Shown: positions 22,743 through 34,694, numbered from the stretch's first letter. The stretch: DNA of 64,000 nucleotides from Lateolabrax maculatus (GCA_031216445.1 CM062219.1:10946501-11010500), one strand, 5' to 3'. Numbers and translations are program-made. Notes: generated by a model not told the origin, from the sequence alone.

Positions 22743-25454
22743 TACAGTGGCCCGAGCATGGATGCGATGGAGGAGGAGGTTTACCACGGCCTCCACCAGG
22801 TACACTATAATGACTGTGGGCCTTTAGATGACTGACGCTGTGGTGTCGTACCGGAAAGGAAGCGCTGCTTTGACCTGTACTGTCATGTCCTGGCCTCATA
22901 GCTGCACTGTAACAAGCTGCAACAGCCCTCTCTGCATTTAGAGAGTGTCCCTGTCATTGTCTACTGGCATTAAGATCCAGATGAGGCTGGTTGTTTTGAC
23001 CATACGCTAAAGGCTTGAATGCGTCTGGCCAGGTTAAGGACTGAAGACTTTCCCACGTCCTCCACTTGTCCCTCAGACCTGATTGAGGTCCATTTGGTCT
23101 CTTCTGAGCCGGCCGGCCCCACACCACACACAGGATCATCACTCTTCCCCACAGCCCAGTGGAGATGAGCGTTATGCTGCCATTTTACCCTCAACAGACA
23201 ATATTTATTCATATTTATATCAACAAGTTTGGCATATTCCCAAGGCGGGAGACAGTGGTGGTTTCTAACTCCTGAGAAAGTTAAAGCTAGCACTTTGATG
23301 TTGATGGAAAGAAAAATACCTGAAGTAACATGCTTCTGTCAGTGTACTGTATGTTTTTCAATCCAAGTCATCAACCGTATTCATGAAGGAGCTCAATGAA
23401 TGTTTGCAGTTGAGCCTGTTTGATTGCATTCAATATCTCCTCATGTTACCACTGATAGCTGAATCCTTACTTACCTTCACTTCTGTTTTCCCCGCTGCAG
23501 CCGCTTTTGCGTCACGAGAGGGCATTTCATGTGAAAGCATAATAATTTTTAAAAAGGATGCGAGCATATGTGAGCCTTTTTATGCCTCTTTGTAAAGCGT
23601 TGTACCTCGGACCACAAGCATCTCAGACTGTTTTGGTCAAAGACTGTTTTGTTGTCTCTGCTCAGTGGCTGGTTAACCCCGACCTCCTTCATTACAGTTA
23701 ATGTAATCATGTACTTAAAACGCTCACTTTAGCCCACGCATGACTTTGCAGTATTACAAAACATATCTTCTTCATGCTTAGACAGAAAACATTTTTCTGT
23801 TTTTGAAATACTGAAAGCTTTTTGCATTTAAATTTGTCATTATTCAGTTTAAGTGACAACAAAATCAAGCATTCATCAGATGGATAATACATTTATTGAA
23901 TTGCACCTAACCACTCGCCAGATGAAAAAGAACACTTAAATACTTTCAATTGTTGGAAAACATTACATTCATTCATTCAGGAAGAGAAACATTCATGTTT
24001 AAATGTAAATGTATTTTCCACTCTTGATCAGATCACTCCTGATGTAACCAAAGCCATATCACATAGCCAGGTCCAGTTAATCACCTCCATGATTCTAAAG
24101 AAGCTCAACACAGTTTCCTTTGATATATTATACATACTTTTCTTACTTTCTTACCCAGTCTGCATCTGGGTAGTCATTTATCTAAGAGGCTCTCATGGTA
24201 AATGTGGCTCATCCAGGTAACTTTTTGGTCAAAAACCGTATGCTACCTTTCTCTAAACACAAACATTTGCAAAGGCACACTAATCATGTATAGATTTAGC
24301 ACTTGAGCACAACTCTAGTATCCATTCACACAGTGCACAGACATATTTCAGATCCATAGCTACATTTAATTACATCAGTTTGAGAACACTAAGGCAGAAA
24401 TAGAGGTATCAGGAATTGAAAAAAATCTACAATATTCTTCAAAGAAGTAGGTGCATCCTTGTGAATATAGTTTATTTGATCTAATAATCATCAGACTGTT
24501 ACAGTCAACAGCAGATGCTGCTGTATATTTTGTTGGTAGTTTACTGTTTTTGCGAAATAAAATAAAACTTCAGTTGCTATTCTGACTTTCAAATTACCAA
24601 ATGAAATATTTCTATTTACAGTGTGAAAATTAGAAATCGTATTATTAATTTACAATACTAGATTTCCTTTATTTTAAATACAGAATAAGAAAAACTGCAA
24701 AGCCCAGCACTCACAGATTTTTCAACTATTGTACCCCAACGATCAGTTTGTTCAAGTCTTTTCCTCATTTGTCATTTAGACTTTTCATTTTCTACATGTT
24801 CAGACAGCTTGAGGCATGTTTTGTTCAAATTGTGCCACCAATCCAAAGTTCTGTGCCACAGGGTGATACTCTGCAAGGTCTTCTGTTTGGTTGATGTTGT
24901 GTTCTTACTGTGTTCAGCACACTGGTGTGCTAGAATGATACTGAATGATGCCTGTTTGTATGCAGGAAAAGCACATGCAAGTGTTATTACTGTGTTTAAA
25001 GATCTGAGTGCTTCATAAGAAATGAAAACTGTGCAAGGAATGAATGCAAATTATTGAGTCTTCTTTAACCATGGGGTTATTGTATATTTTTTTGTAGATT
25101 TTGCTTTTCTGTAGTAACATCAGCAGAAACTTTGACAAACAACAACAATGCATCCTCTGTTCATTCTCCTCCCTTAACTAGATCCCAGTGAGCTGCAGGT
25201 TTGCTCCATTAGTTAGATTTAAATAATTTGGTTTTGCCTTTAACCTTTTTTCCCCTCAAGTGGCCACATGGAGCATGATGTAACGTAAGGCACTTACACA
25301 AAGTTGTTGACAGCATCTGATACCACCCACATTTGAAAAAGAACCATTTCAAACTGAAAAAAAAGTTAAAATTACCATACAGTTGTTAATAACTATTGCA
25401 GCCATAGGAATTGTTAAAAAGTGGTAAGCTTGCTAAAGACTGTGAAAGACAGAT

Positions 25455-25892
25455 TTAAGGAATAGTTGAGAGTTTTGGGGGGAAATGCATTTGCTTTGTT
25501 GCCTAGAGAAAATCTCAGGAGCTGGTTAGCTCAGTTTAGCAGATGGGAAACGAAGAAACGGTTGGTTTATCTGATGTAACAAAATCCCACATCCAGCACT
25601 CTAAAGCTCTCTAATTACCACTTTACATCTCATTTGTTTGATTTGTATTTGGCATAAAAGGATCCAAAAACATCAACTACTCGCTTTTACACTCTAATTT
25701 TGAGCATTGGAGTTGCTATTAGGTGGATTCTTTAGTTTTTTTTTCCGTCTTTATGCTAAGCTAAGATAACTGGCTGCTGGCTGCAGCTTCATATTCATTG
25801 GCAGACATGAGAAACGGTATTCATGTTGTCATCTAACTCTCAGCGGGAAAGCAAATAAGTGTACTTCCCAAAATGTTGAACTATTCCTTTAA
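25455..25892. mobile_element. MITE-like repeat with inverted ends
   Basis: The left end reads AAGGAATAGTTGAGAGTTTT and the right end GTTGAACTATTCCTTT; the outer 40 bases form an imperfect inverted repeat that also includes 'aaatgcatttgcttt' against 'aaagcaaataagtg'. Inside are phrases such as 'ttatgctaagctaag' and 'aacaaaatccca'. I recognise it as a widespread teleost element. It lies in the presumed ssh1 3' UTR, so it may form a long hairpin in the transcript. Confidence 0.7.
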
Positions 25893-27030
25893 TATATTGA
25901 TATGATTTCAATTTAAGCCAGTTGTACTCAGCATGTTAAGGATTTTGACAAGCGGGCCTGATCGGTGTGAGTGTGTATGTTTTAAGCACTAAACCCCTTC
26001 TATTTGCGTTCCCAGACCGCAGCACTGCGTTTGGTTGTTTGCTTCATGTTTTGAATTTGTTTTTGTATTTAAGTGCCTTAACCTTGGCCTTAGCTCTATC
26101 ATAAAGCATCACAGGCGTTGCAAAGTTTCTGTGAGTGTGTTGATGGTCTGGCTTTTTGTACATTACTTACCCTCACTTCCAGTGATAACCATGCTCCTTG
26201 CAATGTATAACTCGGCACATAATATAATGTATGCAAACACACACAAGCTCATGCACAGCAGCCTCCTCCATCACAATACACACATACTTGATGGACTTCC
26301 ATTTATCAATAGCCTATAATAATATTGTATTTGTTTGATATTGTTGAAACTTGTGGTACACTGTATTGGTTCAATAGCTGGCTGAAGAACCTTACTTGCT
26401 GGAATGAGAACTATCATTTACAGTACATTAAAACATTAGATAGGATTAATTTAAGCCTTTGAAATTTACCAGTCTGTATATATTTTTCTCTACAATTTGC
26501 TATTGAGTACATTAGCTTGCAGATGTGGTCAATATTAAGAAAAGCACTGATAATGCTACTGTGTATTGAAAAGTACTCATAATTAAGTTCTCGTGTTTGT
26601 ACCACAGCAAAAAATGACTTTGTGCCATCTCTAATTTAGGCAAATGTCTTCAGGCTCTAAATGGCAATGATTGAATTTTTTTATTGCATTATTCCCAGGC
26701 AGCAGGCATCAAACTGACAATCCTACTTAAGAGCCAGCTGTTGAGGACTTTGTGAGGAAGGACGTTAAGACATATTTCAAGTTAAAAGGGGGATCCAGGC
26801 ATTTATAGAGTGTATTTATAGAGCACAAGTCTGCCCCAAAGCATGTGAGGTTGAGACAAGTGGAAAATGTAGAACATGAAAAACATACCTGGGAGTAAGA
26901 TTTTGTTACGTTAATTGTTTTTTTTTTTGTTAACTTTTGTGTACTGTACTGTACATTGCCAATGTTCATGTGTAATGCACTTTTTTTTACATTTTGTTAA
27001 AATGATGTCCAGTCTAATGTTTATCATGGA

Positions 27031-27036
27031 AATAAA
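27031..27036 (+). terminator. Possible distal ssh1 polyadenylation signal
   Basis: AATAAA, 4.3 kb after the ssh1 stop and the last good hexamer before the next gene. Assignment to ssh1 is inferred from position. Confidence 0.35.
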
Positions 27037-27219
27037 CCATTTCCTCTGCATAATCTGTTTATTCAGTTAAGTTGATTACTGTGCTTGCATTAAGATCAGC
27101 AATTGTCACCACGCAGTTTTCATTGTATTTGTCATACCTTTATTGCAATATACTGTACACCTTTGATCACATGAATCGCCTCTGTCTGCCTCTGGCCTTC
27201 ACTTGCTCTTTTAGTTAAA

Positions 27220-27362
27220 TGGACAGGACAGAGAGCACTCATTGAATTAGTCAAATGAAGTTAGTCTGACATCATGGGGCAGGTAACGGCTGAAAGAGAA
27301 GAAAGACCAAAGTCCTACAGGACGACGGGCAGGCAGAGCATCAGTTTTAGACATCAGCTTCA
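27220..27362 (+). other. Possible untranslated first exon of the 879-residue gene
   Basis: A good donor, TTCA|GTAAGT, follows 27362, and the coding exon of the next gene begins right after an acceptor at 29655-29656, so at least one 5' exon must exist upstream. This is the best candidate I see. No promoter element confirms it. Confidence 0.25.
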
Positions 27363-27954
27363 GTAAGTATCTACCTATAATCATTTTATGTCATTGTAAC
27401 TGTGCAGTTTATTAGATAACTTCCAAAACTGCTGTCGGTATAGTTAGTATTGATTTTTATGGTAAATGCTGTGGTAACAACAGGTAAGAACTTAAATGTT
27501 TGTGTAACTTTCTATCAACTGATGGAAGAATCTTAATTTTAAAAGTGCCATGCCTGTATTGTATATGGTGATACTGTACACTGTGGTTATGTATATTGAA
27601 ATATGTTATTCAAGCATTCAAGAAATTATGAGCCGGTACGTTGTTTAAATCCACCATGCCACCTTAAAGCAGCAGCACATTTATCTTTTTATGACCTGTC
27701 CTGCCTTACAGAATGCTATGTAAATTTTACTGTCAAACTAGATTATGTGTCTGAGTCATATTGACTATTTGAATTTGAGTTTATTATTATACGTAATGAT
27801 GGCTAAAAGGAAGGCAAAGTATTGTAACTGTTGGGGAAAACAAAATCTCAAAAGCTGCCATGAGACCAGGCTAATAGTTTGAGTACACAAAGTCACACGT
27901 CTCTGATAAACTGTGCTTAGTATTGGAAGCATGAGAGACACAAGAATGGTTAAC

Positions 27955-27958
<4 letters not shown>

Positions 27959-27988
<30 letters not shown>
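27959..27988 (+). repeat. (AG)15 microsatellite
   Basis: Uninterrupted AG dinucleotides. Confidence 0.95.
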
Positions 27989-27993
<5 letters not shown>

Positions 27994-28254
27994 TGGAGGG
28001 AGTCTCACAAGCCAATGTCACAGATGCCTCTCACTGCTGCCATCATAACACATCCATCCCAAAATAACACTTCAGATACACTGAAGCTGCAAGCGCATGC
28101 ATCTGTCAAGTTGTTGGATTGTTGTGAGCCACGTCATACCAGAAAACCAGGGCTACAGTTTTAACAATGTCAGCTGGTGTCACAGAAAATGTAAAAGACT
28201 CAAAAGGGCTTTCCACACATCAAAACCCAGCACTGCACCAACTTAAAAAACTTC

Positions 28255-28490
28255 TTAGAGCAGTTGTTACCAATCTTTTTTGGCAGATATACTCCCAGAG
28301 CCCTGTCAGATGAACTCAGGTACCCTTTAGACACCGCCATTTATCTACACAGGTTAAACATTTCTGCAACAACACGTGGTGTTCAGATTCCACAGTTGAT
28401 TCAAGATGTGAATATATTTTCTTGTCGTTATTTCTCTTTATTATAATTAATTGAGCTACAATCTTTCCACTAAAGTACCTCGGGTTGGGA
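28255..28490 (+). mobile_element. Dispersed non-coding repeat, DNA-transposon-like
   Basis: Phrases in order: 'gttaccaatcttttttggcag', 'gagccctgtcagatgaac', 'acaccgccat', 'gtcgttatttctc', and 'cgggttgggaatcg'. From memory this order recurs in many teleost genomes as a short non-autonomous element. No open frame. Confidence 0.55.
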
Positions 28491-29666
28491 ATCGTATAAC
28501 CATAATTTATAGATAAATAGGAGCCAAGCTTCAGGGGGAATAGTTTCATTTACGTTCTGCGGACAAGCACGTTGGTTAAATAGACAGGCTTGAAAGAAAT
28601 GAAGTGTCACTCAACGCCTCTCGGGCTTGAAATAGCTTAAGCAGCAGAGCGCCTGATTGCAGATGCAGGGTGAGGAGGTCCAGTGACCTCCCTTTCCTCA
28701 CTCACCTTTTAGCCGACAAAATCAAAGAACGTTGGCTTAGCATTTCGTCTGATTCATCTGGATTAACTTAAAGTGTGTGCTCCTGCAATACCTACCCTTG
28801 TTTGTAAGCTAAAAATACTCCGATTCCACGTGCCACCTTAAGGTCTGTTGAGCTGTTTTCCTTTTGCAATAATCTCTCTGTCACCATCCATCATGTCAGC
28901 GGTTAAACTCTGTTCTCATCATGTCCCAAACCAACAATTTACTTCTAAAGTCAAAGCACTTGTGACTTGAATCACATATTCCTGGTGACCTTTCTATAGA
29001 CCTCGTAACCAAAACAACCATAAACATTCAGATAGTTTGTAGGACACACACCGCACAAACACGCCTCGTCCCCAAACCAGTAATTGATAGTGCATGATGT
29101 CTCACTGTGCTGGCTCTGAAGGGACATGTTTACAGAATTAGTTATTAGACTCACAAATCATACAAAAACATAGCTTTGGTGCAATTTGAGATTTATTAAT
29201 TTGGTCATGGGCATCAAAATGATTTTTAAATGGTTTATAGTTCATGTATTTGGCAGCATTTATTAGATCACATTTTCCCTGAGTGTTTGAATTGACCTTG
29301 GCACCTGGCGGCTGACCTCTTATCTCACTTGTCTTGTTTCCCTTTTGGCCTCCTGACTCACTGGCAGCAGTCAGACCAGCTTTAATTATAGCCACCACAG
29401 CATTCCTTTCCGACAGAATAGGGAGAGATAGATTGATAGAGAGGCCTTGGGAGGGCAAGTGGGAGCAGTATATAAGAATATACAAAAATAGAGAAAGATT
29501 CAAGATATAGCCTGTAAAAAATAGACAGCAATGCCTGTTGTGTGATTTAATCGTGATGGGGAGGCAAGCGATACTCATTACGCCATTGTGACTTACTTAT
29601 AAATCTGCCGCAGTGTCTTGACATTTGTCTGTTTCTTTTCCCTAACGCTAAGACAGAACAACGAGC

Positions 29667-32306
29667 ATGGGCCAGAAGCTGGAGAAGCTGTCGGAAAAGG
29701 ATGAAGAGTCACTTGATCATTCAGATTGGTCTGGGCAAACTGCAGAGACGGAGCAGTGTGAGACAGCAGAACAAGATGAGAGCAGAGATCAGGACGATGG
29801 CAGTTTTGCGACCCCTCCGAGTATTGGTAGGATTAGCGGGATCAGTGTCAGCGGCCCTGCAACTGGACACGCAGGGGAGCTGACAGTCACTGCTGCACGT
29901 ACAAACCCCCTAACTGGGCAGCCAATCAGGCCGGTAGGGCAGCATGAGCACCCTCCGGACACAAGGGGAGAGTGGGTGGGTGGAGACAGGGAGAGCCGGA
30001 GTGTCACTCGAACTGCAGATGAGTCAAAAACTGCCCTGAGCCCTAAGGAGACACGACAAACTTCAAGCAAAAGGCGAGGTTTTGAGAGCAAGGCTGTGGC
30101 CTATACTGGGACTACAGCTATGGAGGAGCAGGGAAATGGGAAGAAATCCGAACTTGGCCGCGGCAAGGTAGGTCCTGACGCTCAGACCAGGAGTCGAATG
30201 GTCTCATGTGATCCCACTAATGAGGAAGACTTTGTGGTGCTCGAGAAGGACGAGACTTGGATGTCATCTGATGGGGAAAATAACAGCACTTGTGGCCACA
30301 GGATAAAAAAAGAAAGTCATCAATCATCTTTTAAAAGAAGAGTTGAGGAAGAAGCTTCTGCTAGCTATTGCGACGATAACCTTCCACAACCTTCCAGGAA
30401 TGCCCCTCAAGAAAAGGCTGTCGAGAAGGAAGGCAGAAGAAAATCGGACACACTTTCAGTCACGACTGACAGCGTGGACGCGAGTGTAAAGAGCTCACCC
30501 GCAGCCTGTTTTGAGAGGGAAATGGGTCAACATTTGGCTGAAGTGACAGGCAGCAGGTGTCAGCTAAAAGGAGTCAGTCATGTTGGAGCTGCCCACATTG
30601 GGACAACTGGGAGAGGAAAAGCAGGGAGGGAGCAAGACATGAGTGACCACAGTGAGGGGAAGGTTTCTACTAACATCGACAAGGAGCATTTGTCGACACG
30701 AAACAGCGGATCGGGGAAAAGATCCAGAAAGAGCACTGAGGATTTGGAAAACATGCATGAGGAACCAGTCCAGTTGATTAGGCAGGAGGAGCCGGGTGGG
30801 GAGAGAGAGAGGAAGTCAAATTGGGAACCATGCTTGGAAAAGGTAGATCCTTCTTTTAGAAAATCAGAAAATGAAGATGGGGAAAGCCACAAATCAGGAT
30901 TTATTGCACAAAAAGCACAAGGGGGAGCGAATCAGTCCCATCACAGCAGGTTTGCTGGTGCTGTCTCTAAGAGGGCTAAAGGAGGTACGCTTAGTTCGAG
31001 TACCAAGAAAGAGGATAGCCAAGTGTTCTGCGGAGCAGCTGACTCTCACCTCCCAAAGACCCCGAGCTCTGAAATGCCACTACAGCAAGACAATCCCTCA
31101 TTTTCATTGGAACAATGCGATTTGATCCCTTGTCCTCCTCTGCCAGGGAATGAAGGCGGTGATGGAAAGTTACAGATTGCATGCTTAAAAAGAGAGAGCG
31201 AGCTTGTTTGTTTCTCTGCTGTCATCACCCCTCCACCTGTAACTCATCTGTTGCCTGAGAGAGACACGTCGATGGGAACACAACTTGGTTCAAATTCACA
31301 GATGGTGCCCGACGCCATGCCCGCCTCATCTGATCCTAAAGACAAGTCTATGCCAAAAGAAAAGCTCAAAGTTAAAGGGCCACCTCCGCCCGTCGCCAAG
31401 AAACCTAAAAACCCATTTATAAAGCTCAAAACTGCCCAACTGATGTCTACTGATGTGCAAAGAAGAGGCAAAGATCATTTGCGTTCTGAGGAGAGGGTCA
31501 AGAGGAGACACACTTTTCATTTCAATAAAGATCTTCCATGCAACACTCCAACTAATCAGGACATGTGCTTGCTCTGGGACGAAAGGGGCACTTACACAGT
31601 GCCAACCAGCATACGGCCGCTGTCCGTGGACCTCAGCCCTTGGGAACATCTTTCCTTTGGACGCATGGATGATCAGTACGGGGATATGGTCGACTTTGAC
31701 TACTGTGTGCGAATGGCAAAACTACATCCAGAGGAAGAGCGGCAAAACCTGGACATGTTGCAGAGAAGAGTATTCCTGGAGAGACGATCCAGATATAAAG
31801 ACTCACCTCCTTCTGTTGCAAAAAAGCCCCAGCATCCTTTTGCATCCACAGAGACTCTACACATACCTGAGGTCAGATCAGACAAAGACGAATTCCAAAA
31901 ACCGAAACCACCTTGTTCTGGGAGAAGAGAAATCTACCCTGAGCTCCTGTCTGAAAGAGTCGGCACACAGTTCGGCAACGACAACCACTGTAACTATGGC
32001 AACCGTAAAGACATGACTGATTACAGTAGTGACAGGGATGCAGGAAGTGGCAGTGAGGTGGGTTCATACAAGCCTGTGGCGGAAATTATCAAAGAAGCCA
32101 ATCAAATGCAGAGACATCAGGGCCGGGTTAAACCTGAAGGGGCCAAAGCTCAGGTTCGGGTGGCGGACCAGAGTCCAAGTGTGAAGGTATCCCAGATGAA
32201 AAATGCCTTTGATGTCCCAAAGAAATCCAAAGAGAGACCACCGGAAGTTCAACCACCTCCAAAGAAAGGTAATAACTTTGGACTGTCAATGTTGGAGATG
32301 TTTTAG
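29667..32306 (+). CDS. Uncharacterised 879-residue low-complexity protein
   Basis: One 2.64 kb coding exon; I do not recognise the family. The exon starts at 29657 after a good acceptor, and the first ATG (29667) begins MGQKLEKLSEKDEES, with Gly2 that might be a lipid site (weak). Residues 1 to about 560 are polar, rich in E, K, S and G, and look disordered. A motif PPPPVAKKPKNPF (572-584) recurs as SPPSVAKKPQHPF (713-725), with a weaker echo, PPPKKGNNF, at the C-terminus. Between the two copies (about 612-712) is the most ordered-looking part, rich in aromatic residues (WDERGTYTVP, LSPWEHLSFGRMDD, VDFDYCVRMAKLHPEEE, RRVFLERRSRY). There is no signal peptide, membrane segment or catalytic motif. 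The PPxVAKKPxxPF repeats could be SH3-type or other adaptor docking sites (inference). The length and codon use argue for a real gene, between ssh1 and coro1c. Confidence 0.85.
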   Translation: MGQKLEKLSEKDEESLDHSDWSGQTAETEQCETAEQDESRDQDDGSFATPPSIGRISGISVSGPATGHAGELTVTAARTNPLTGQPIRPVGQHEHPPDTRGEWVGGDRESRSVTRTADESKTALSPKETRQTSSKRRGFESKAVAYTGTTAMEEQGNGKKSELGRGKVGPDAQTRSRMVSCDPTNEEDFVVLEKDETWMSSDGENNSTCGHRIKKESHQSSFKRRVEEEASASYCDDNLPQPSRNAPQEKAVEKEGRRKSDTLSVTTDSVDASVKSSPAACFEREMGQHLAEVTGSRCQLKGVSHVGAAHIGTTGRGKAGREQDMSDHSEGKVSTNIDKEHLSTRNSGSGKRSRKSTEDLENMHEEPVQLIRQEEPGGERERKSNWEPCLEKVDPSFRKSENEDGESHKSGFIAQKAQGGANQSHHSRFAGAVSKRAKGGTLSSSTKKEDSQVFCGAADSHLPKTPSSEMPLQQDNPSFSLEQCDLIPCPPLPGNEGGDGKLQIACLKRESELVCFSAVITPPPVTHLLPERDTSMGTQLGSNSQMVPDAMPASSDPKDKSMPKEKLKVKGPPPPVAKKPKNPFIKLKTAQLMSTDVQRRGKDHLRSEERVKRRHTFHFNKDLPCNTPTNQDMCLLWDERGTYTVPTSIRPLSVDLSPWEHLSFGRMDDQYGDMVDFDYCVRMAKLHPEEERQNLDMLQRRVFLERRSRYKDSPPSVAKKPQHPFASTETLHIPEVRSDKDEFQKPKPPCSGRREIYPELLSERVGTQFGNDNHCNYGNRKDMTDYSSDRDAGSGSEVGSYKPVAEIIKEANQMQRHQGRVKPEGAKAQVRVADQSPSVKVSQMKNAFDVPKKSKERPPEVQPPPKKGNNFGLSMLEMF

Positions 32307-32724
32307 TGACCAAATGGTTTATCAAAGCATTTATACACAAAAAAAAGCATGTGTGTTATATTAGGCCAAGAGGGTACTTTCCAAACTGCATACCACAGAC
32401 TTGTCATGTGAAAAACTCTTCAGTTCAATGAAAAAATGATTCATGGTACAACTTTATTTGAGATATTCGTGGTTTACTTTGGGTTTAAACAGTACATAAA
32501 AAAAAATTTGATGAACTCTGAACATGAATGATCACGTTAAGAATTTCATAGAGAATTGTTGACATTTTGAAGACCCAAAGTTTTGACTTTAATAATATGA
32601 CCTTCTGAAACTAATTGACTGGTTTAAAGATCCTCTAAACACAAGAGACGAAAAAAGAAATCCATGTTTTATCTTCCTGACTGTCAGTTGACCAAATTCA
32701 TCCTTTTACCAATGATGGTTCTGG

Positions 32725-32965
32725 GTTCTGAATCAGGGTGTTGTTGTGTGTGTGCAGTTTGGATGTTTCCCTGTGTTGTCTCAGATTCCTCACATGCAGC
32801 TCAGGGTGAACTGGAAACTCAAATTACCCCTAGGTGTAAATGAGAGTATTAATGTGTTTGTCTACCTTAATAATCCCTGTGGCAGTCTTGGAAATGGTCC
32901 ATGGTGTTTCCCCGCCCTCTGCTGATGCATACTGGGATAGACTCCAAACCCCTTGACCTTTTCTT
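32725..32965 (+). repeat. Diverged dispersed repeat
   Basis: Phrases such as 'ggtgaactggaaactcaaatt', 'acccctaggtgtaaatgag' and 'tactgggatagactccaaa' correspond, with decay, to a very common fish repeat whose consensus I recall as '...gactctaaattgcc...gctgggataggctccagc...'. No open frame. Confidence 0.5.
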
Positions 32966-32980
32966 TCTTCTACATCTATC

Positions 32981-33002
32981 ATTCATTCATTCATTCATTC
33001 AT
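32981..33002 (+). repeat. (ATTC)5 microsatellite
   Basis: Five to six tandem ATTC units next to the diverged repeat, probably its tail. Confidence 0.85.
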
Positions 33003-33492
33003 GATTGACATAAATGTTACATTAAAGTCCTCGTAAAATTGTTTAACAGAAATTTTAATCAACAATATTATTACACAATCATGCTTATGCATCTAAGGGA
33101 AGAGGTTCGGATTTTAGATTAGATTAGGAGATTACTCTACGGTTTACTCGGAACTGTTGACGTTTTACATAATCTAGGTACAGACCAACTTGCAAGGTCA
33201 TCAATATACCACTGGACAAAATATGGAAAACCAGGAGTCTCACATAAGCAGCTACACAGCAGTCAGACTGACACAAAAATAACCCAACTCAAGGTCCACT
33301 TACAAGCCTTTTCTTTCCTCAGTCTAGACCTTTGAATATGCCCACTCCACAAAGTGGACTGCTTCTGAAGATGGAGTGAAATGAGGCAATATATCAGGCG
33401 AAGCCTTTTCTGGAGCTTTTAGCTGTATCACACAGTCTTCTCTGTTGTCTGTTGTCATGGAGACCTGCAAACTGAATAGCTGTCAAGTGAAT

Positions 33493-33521
33493 AAGTGTTA
33501 TGGATTTCATCCATAACACTT
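33493..33521 (+). repeat. Perfect 13-base hairpin
   Basis: AAGTGTTATGGAT, three bases (TTC), then ATCCATAACACTT: a perfect 13-base inverted repeat with a 3-base loop. Function unknown. Confidence 0.8.
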
Positions 33522-33998
33522 TTAGGACTTCTCATCAGTGTCAGCTTATAAATGATTCATGAAAGTTGGTTCTTGACCTTGAAGAAGACCATGGGATATG
33601 GTTGACAGCCCTGTAGAAAGCTACTAAATCGATCTTGAGTTGGGATTGTTTTGTCAAACTGCAATTTCCAATATCAACGAAGAACTTTCATGTGTGTTTC
33701 ACAATAGTTTTCACAGACATTTTCAGATATATATGTTATAATTACCAAATCTCATTTTAATTTTTGCAGTTCGTAAATAGAGTTGGATAATTAGATTAGA
33801 ATAAATCTGAGATTTATCTGTCCACACATCTGAGACATCCATATACAATAAGTGAAATAGAATAAAATAAACTAATCAACCCTAAGGAGTTCAAATATGT
33901 TTTGTGACAACATATTCACTGAAAAGGCAAAGAGAGGGAATAGTTAATAGCTGATTCTCCTGAACACTTGTGATGGATGGGTGCATCACAGACTATGT

Positions 33999-34694
33999 GG
34001 GGGGGGGGTCTTTATTGTGTTTGGACAGTACAGGCTGGGGTGGGACAGAAGGGGGGGGGGGGGGGGGGGACCGCGATACAAAAGCTGCTGCTGGCAACGA
34101 AAACCCACACTTTTGCACAGCTGAGCAAAATGAATTAATTCAGCAGGTCTGCTTCAAAAGACGCGAGGGGGATGTAGCGAGAAACCCATCTCCCCCCCCC
34201 TGCAGCCCCCCCCATTCACAGCCCTGGGAAATGAAATCTGACTTTTCCTTTTGCGCATGTGCCGCGGCCGGTCGTCAGCGTATCCTGCCGAGTGTAATAA
34301 CGATGAGAGTAGACGACTGCTAGTCTTCCGCAGGTGAGAGGCGGACAGGGGGATGCTCTACTCGCTGGCCTCCTGAAAATACCACTAGATCTGAAACACT
34401 CGCCTCCTCCCGGCCACAACGTTTTGCAATCCGGAGGAGAAATAAGACCACAGCGGCTGAGCCTCTTTTTTTTTTTTTTTTTTGCTTTTTTTTTTTTTTT
34501 TTTTTAGCTTTCTTCTTTTTCGTGGAGACAAGGGACACCAGAGCAACGTCCTGCAGGATAAGGGCGCGCCTGAACTACCAGATTCATGTGTTGTGATTGA
34601 TCAACCCCCCCCACCCCCCCCTCTCTCTCCCTCCCCCTCCCTCCGTGCTCACGAAAAAAAAAAAAAAAAAAAAAAATCTCGCATAGATTTTAGG
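33999..34694 (+). promoter_or_regulatory. coro1c: Probable coro1c promoter and untranslated exon 1
   Basis: A GC-rich segment with CpGs and an unusual density of homopolymers: G10 at 33999, G19 at 34051, C9 at 34192, two T runs of 18 and 20 at 34466-34505, A23 at 34654. A good donor, AGGAG|GTAAGG, follows 34694. Because the coro1c start codon sits two bases inside its exon, an upstream untranslated exon is required, and this donor is the best candidate. Transcription start unknown. Confidence 0.45.

Larger units (their letters stand above)
22743..27036 (+). other. ssh1 3' UTR or downstream region
   Basis: No coding exon is visible after the ssh1 stop. AATAAA-type hexamers occur at about 24556-24566 (two overlapping) and at 27031-27036, so the 3' UTR may be about 1.8 kb or 4.3 kb. 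I looked for the distal Slingshot tail (the arginine/serine-rich KRSHSLAKL-type region) and did not find it. The stretch contains a transposon-like repeat at 25455-25892. Confidence 0.5.
27363..29656 (+). other. Intron or intergenic stretch, AT-rich
   Basis: No coding exon is seen. It holds a GA microsatellite at 27959-27988 and a transposon-like repeat at 28255-28490. The last 40 bases form a good polypyrimidine tract with a branch-like CTAAC and acceptor AAGACAG before the 879-codon exon. Confidence 0.45.
32307..34430 (+). other. 3' region of the 879-residue gene and upstream of coro1c
   Basis: No coding exon is visible. Possible polyadenylation hexamers are AATAAA at 33800-33805 and an overlapping pair at 33861-33871; an earlier end is possible. 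The stretch contains a diverged repeat (32725-32965), an ATTC microsatellite and a perfect 13-base hairpin (33493-33521). GC content and homopolymers rise from 33990 on. Confidence 0.4.

Noticed and set aside
22799..22805. Donor-like CAG|GTACAC after the ssh1 stop
   Set aside because: It lies after the stop codon and I see no coding exon downstream for it to join; it is kept only as something to check for the missing tail.
31453..32016. 187-codon open frame on the plus strand
   Set aside because: It lies wholly inside the 879-residue gene in another frame and has no family resemblance; it is a by-product of the real frame.
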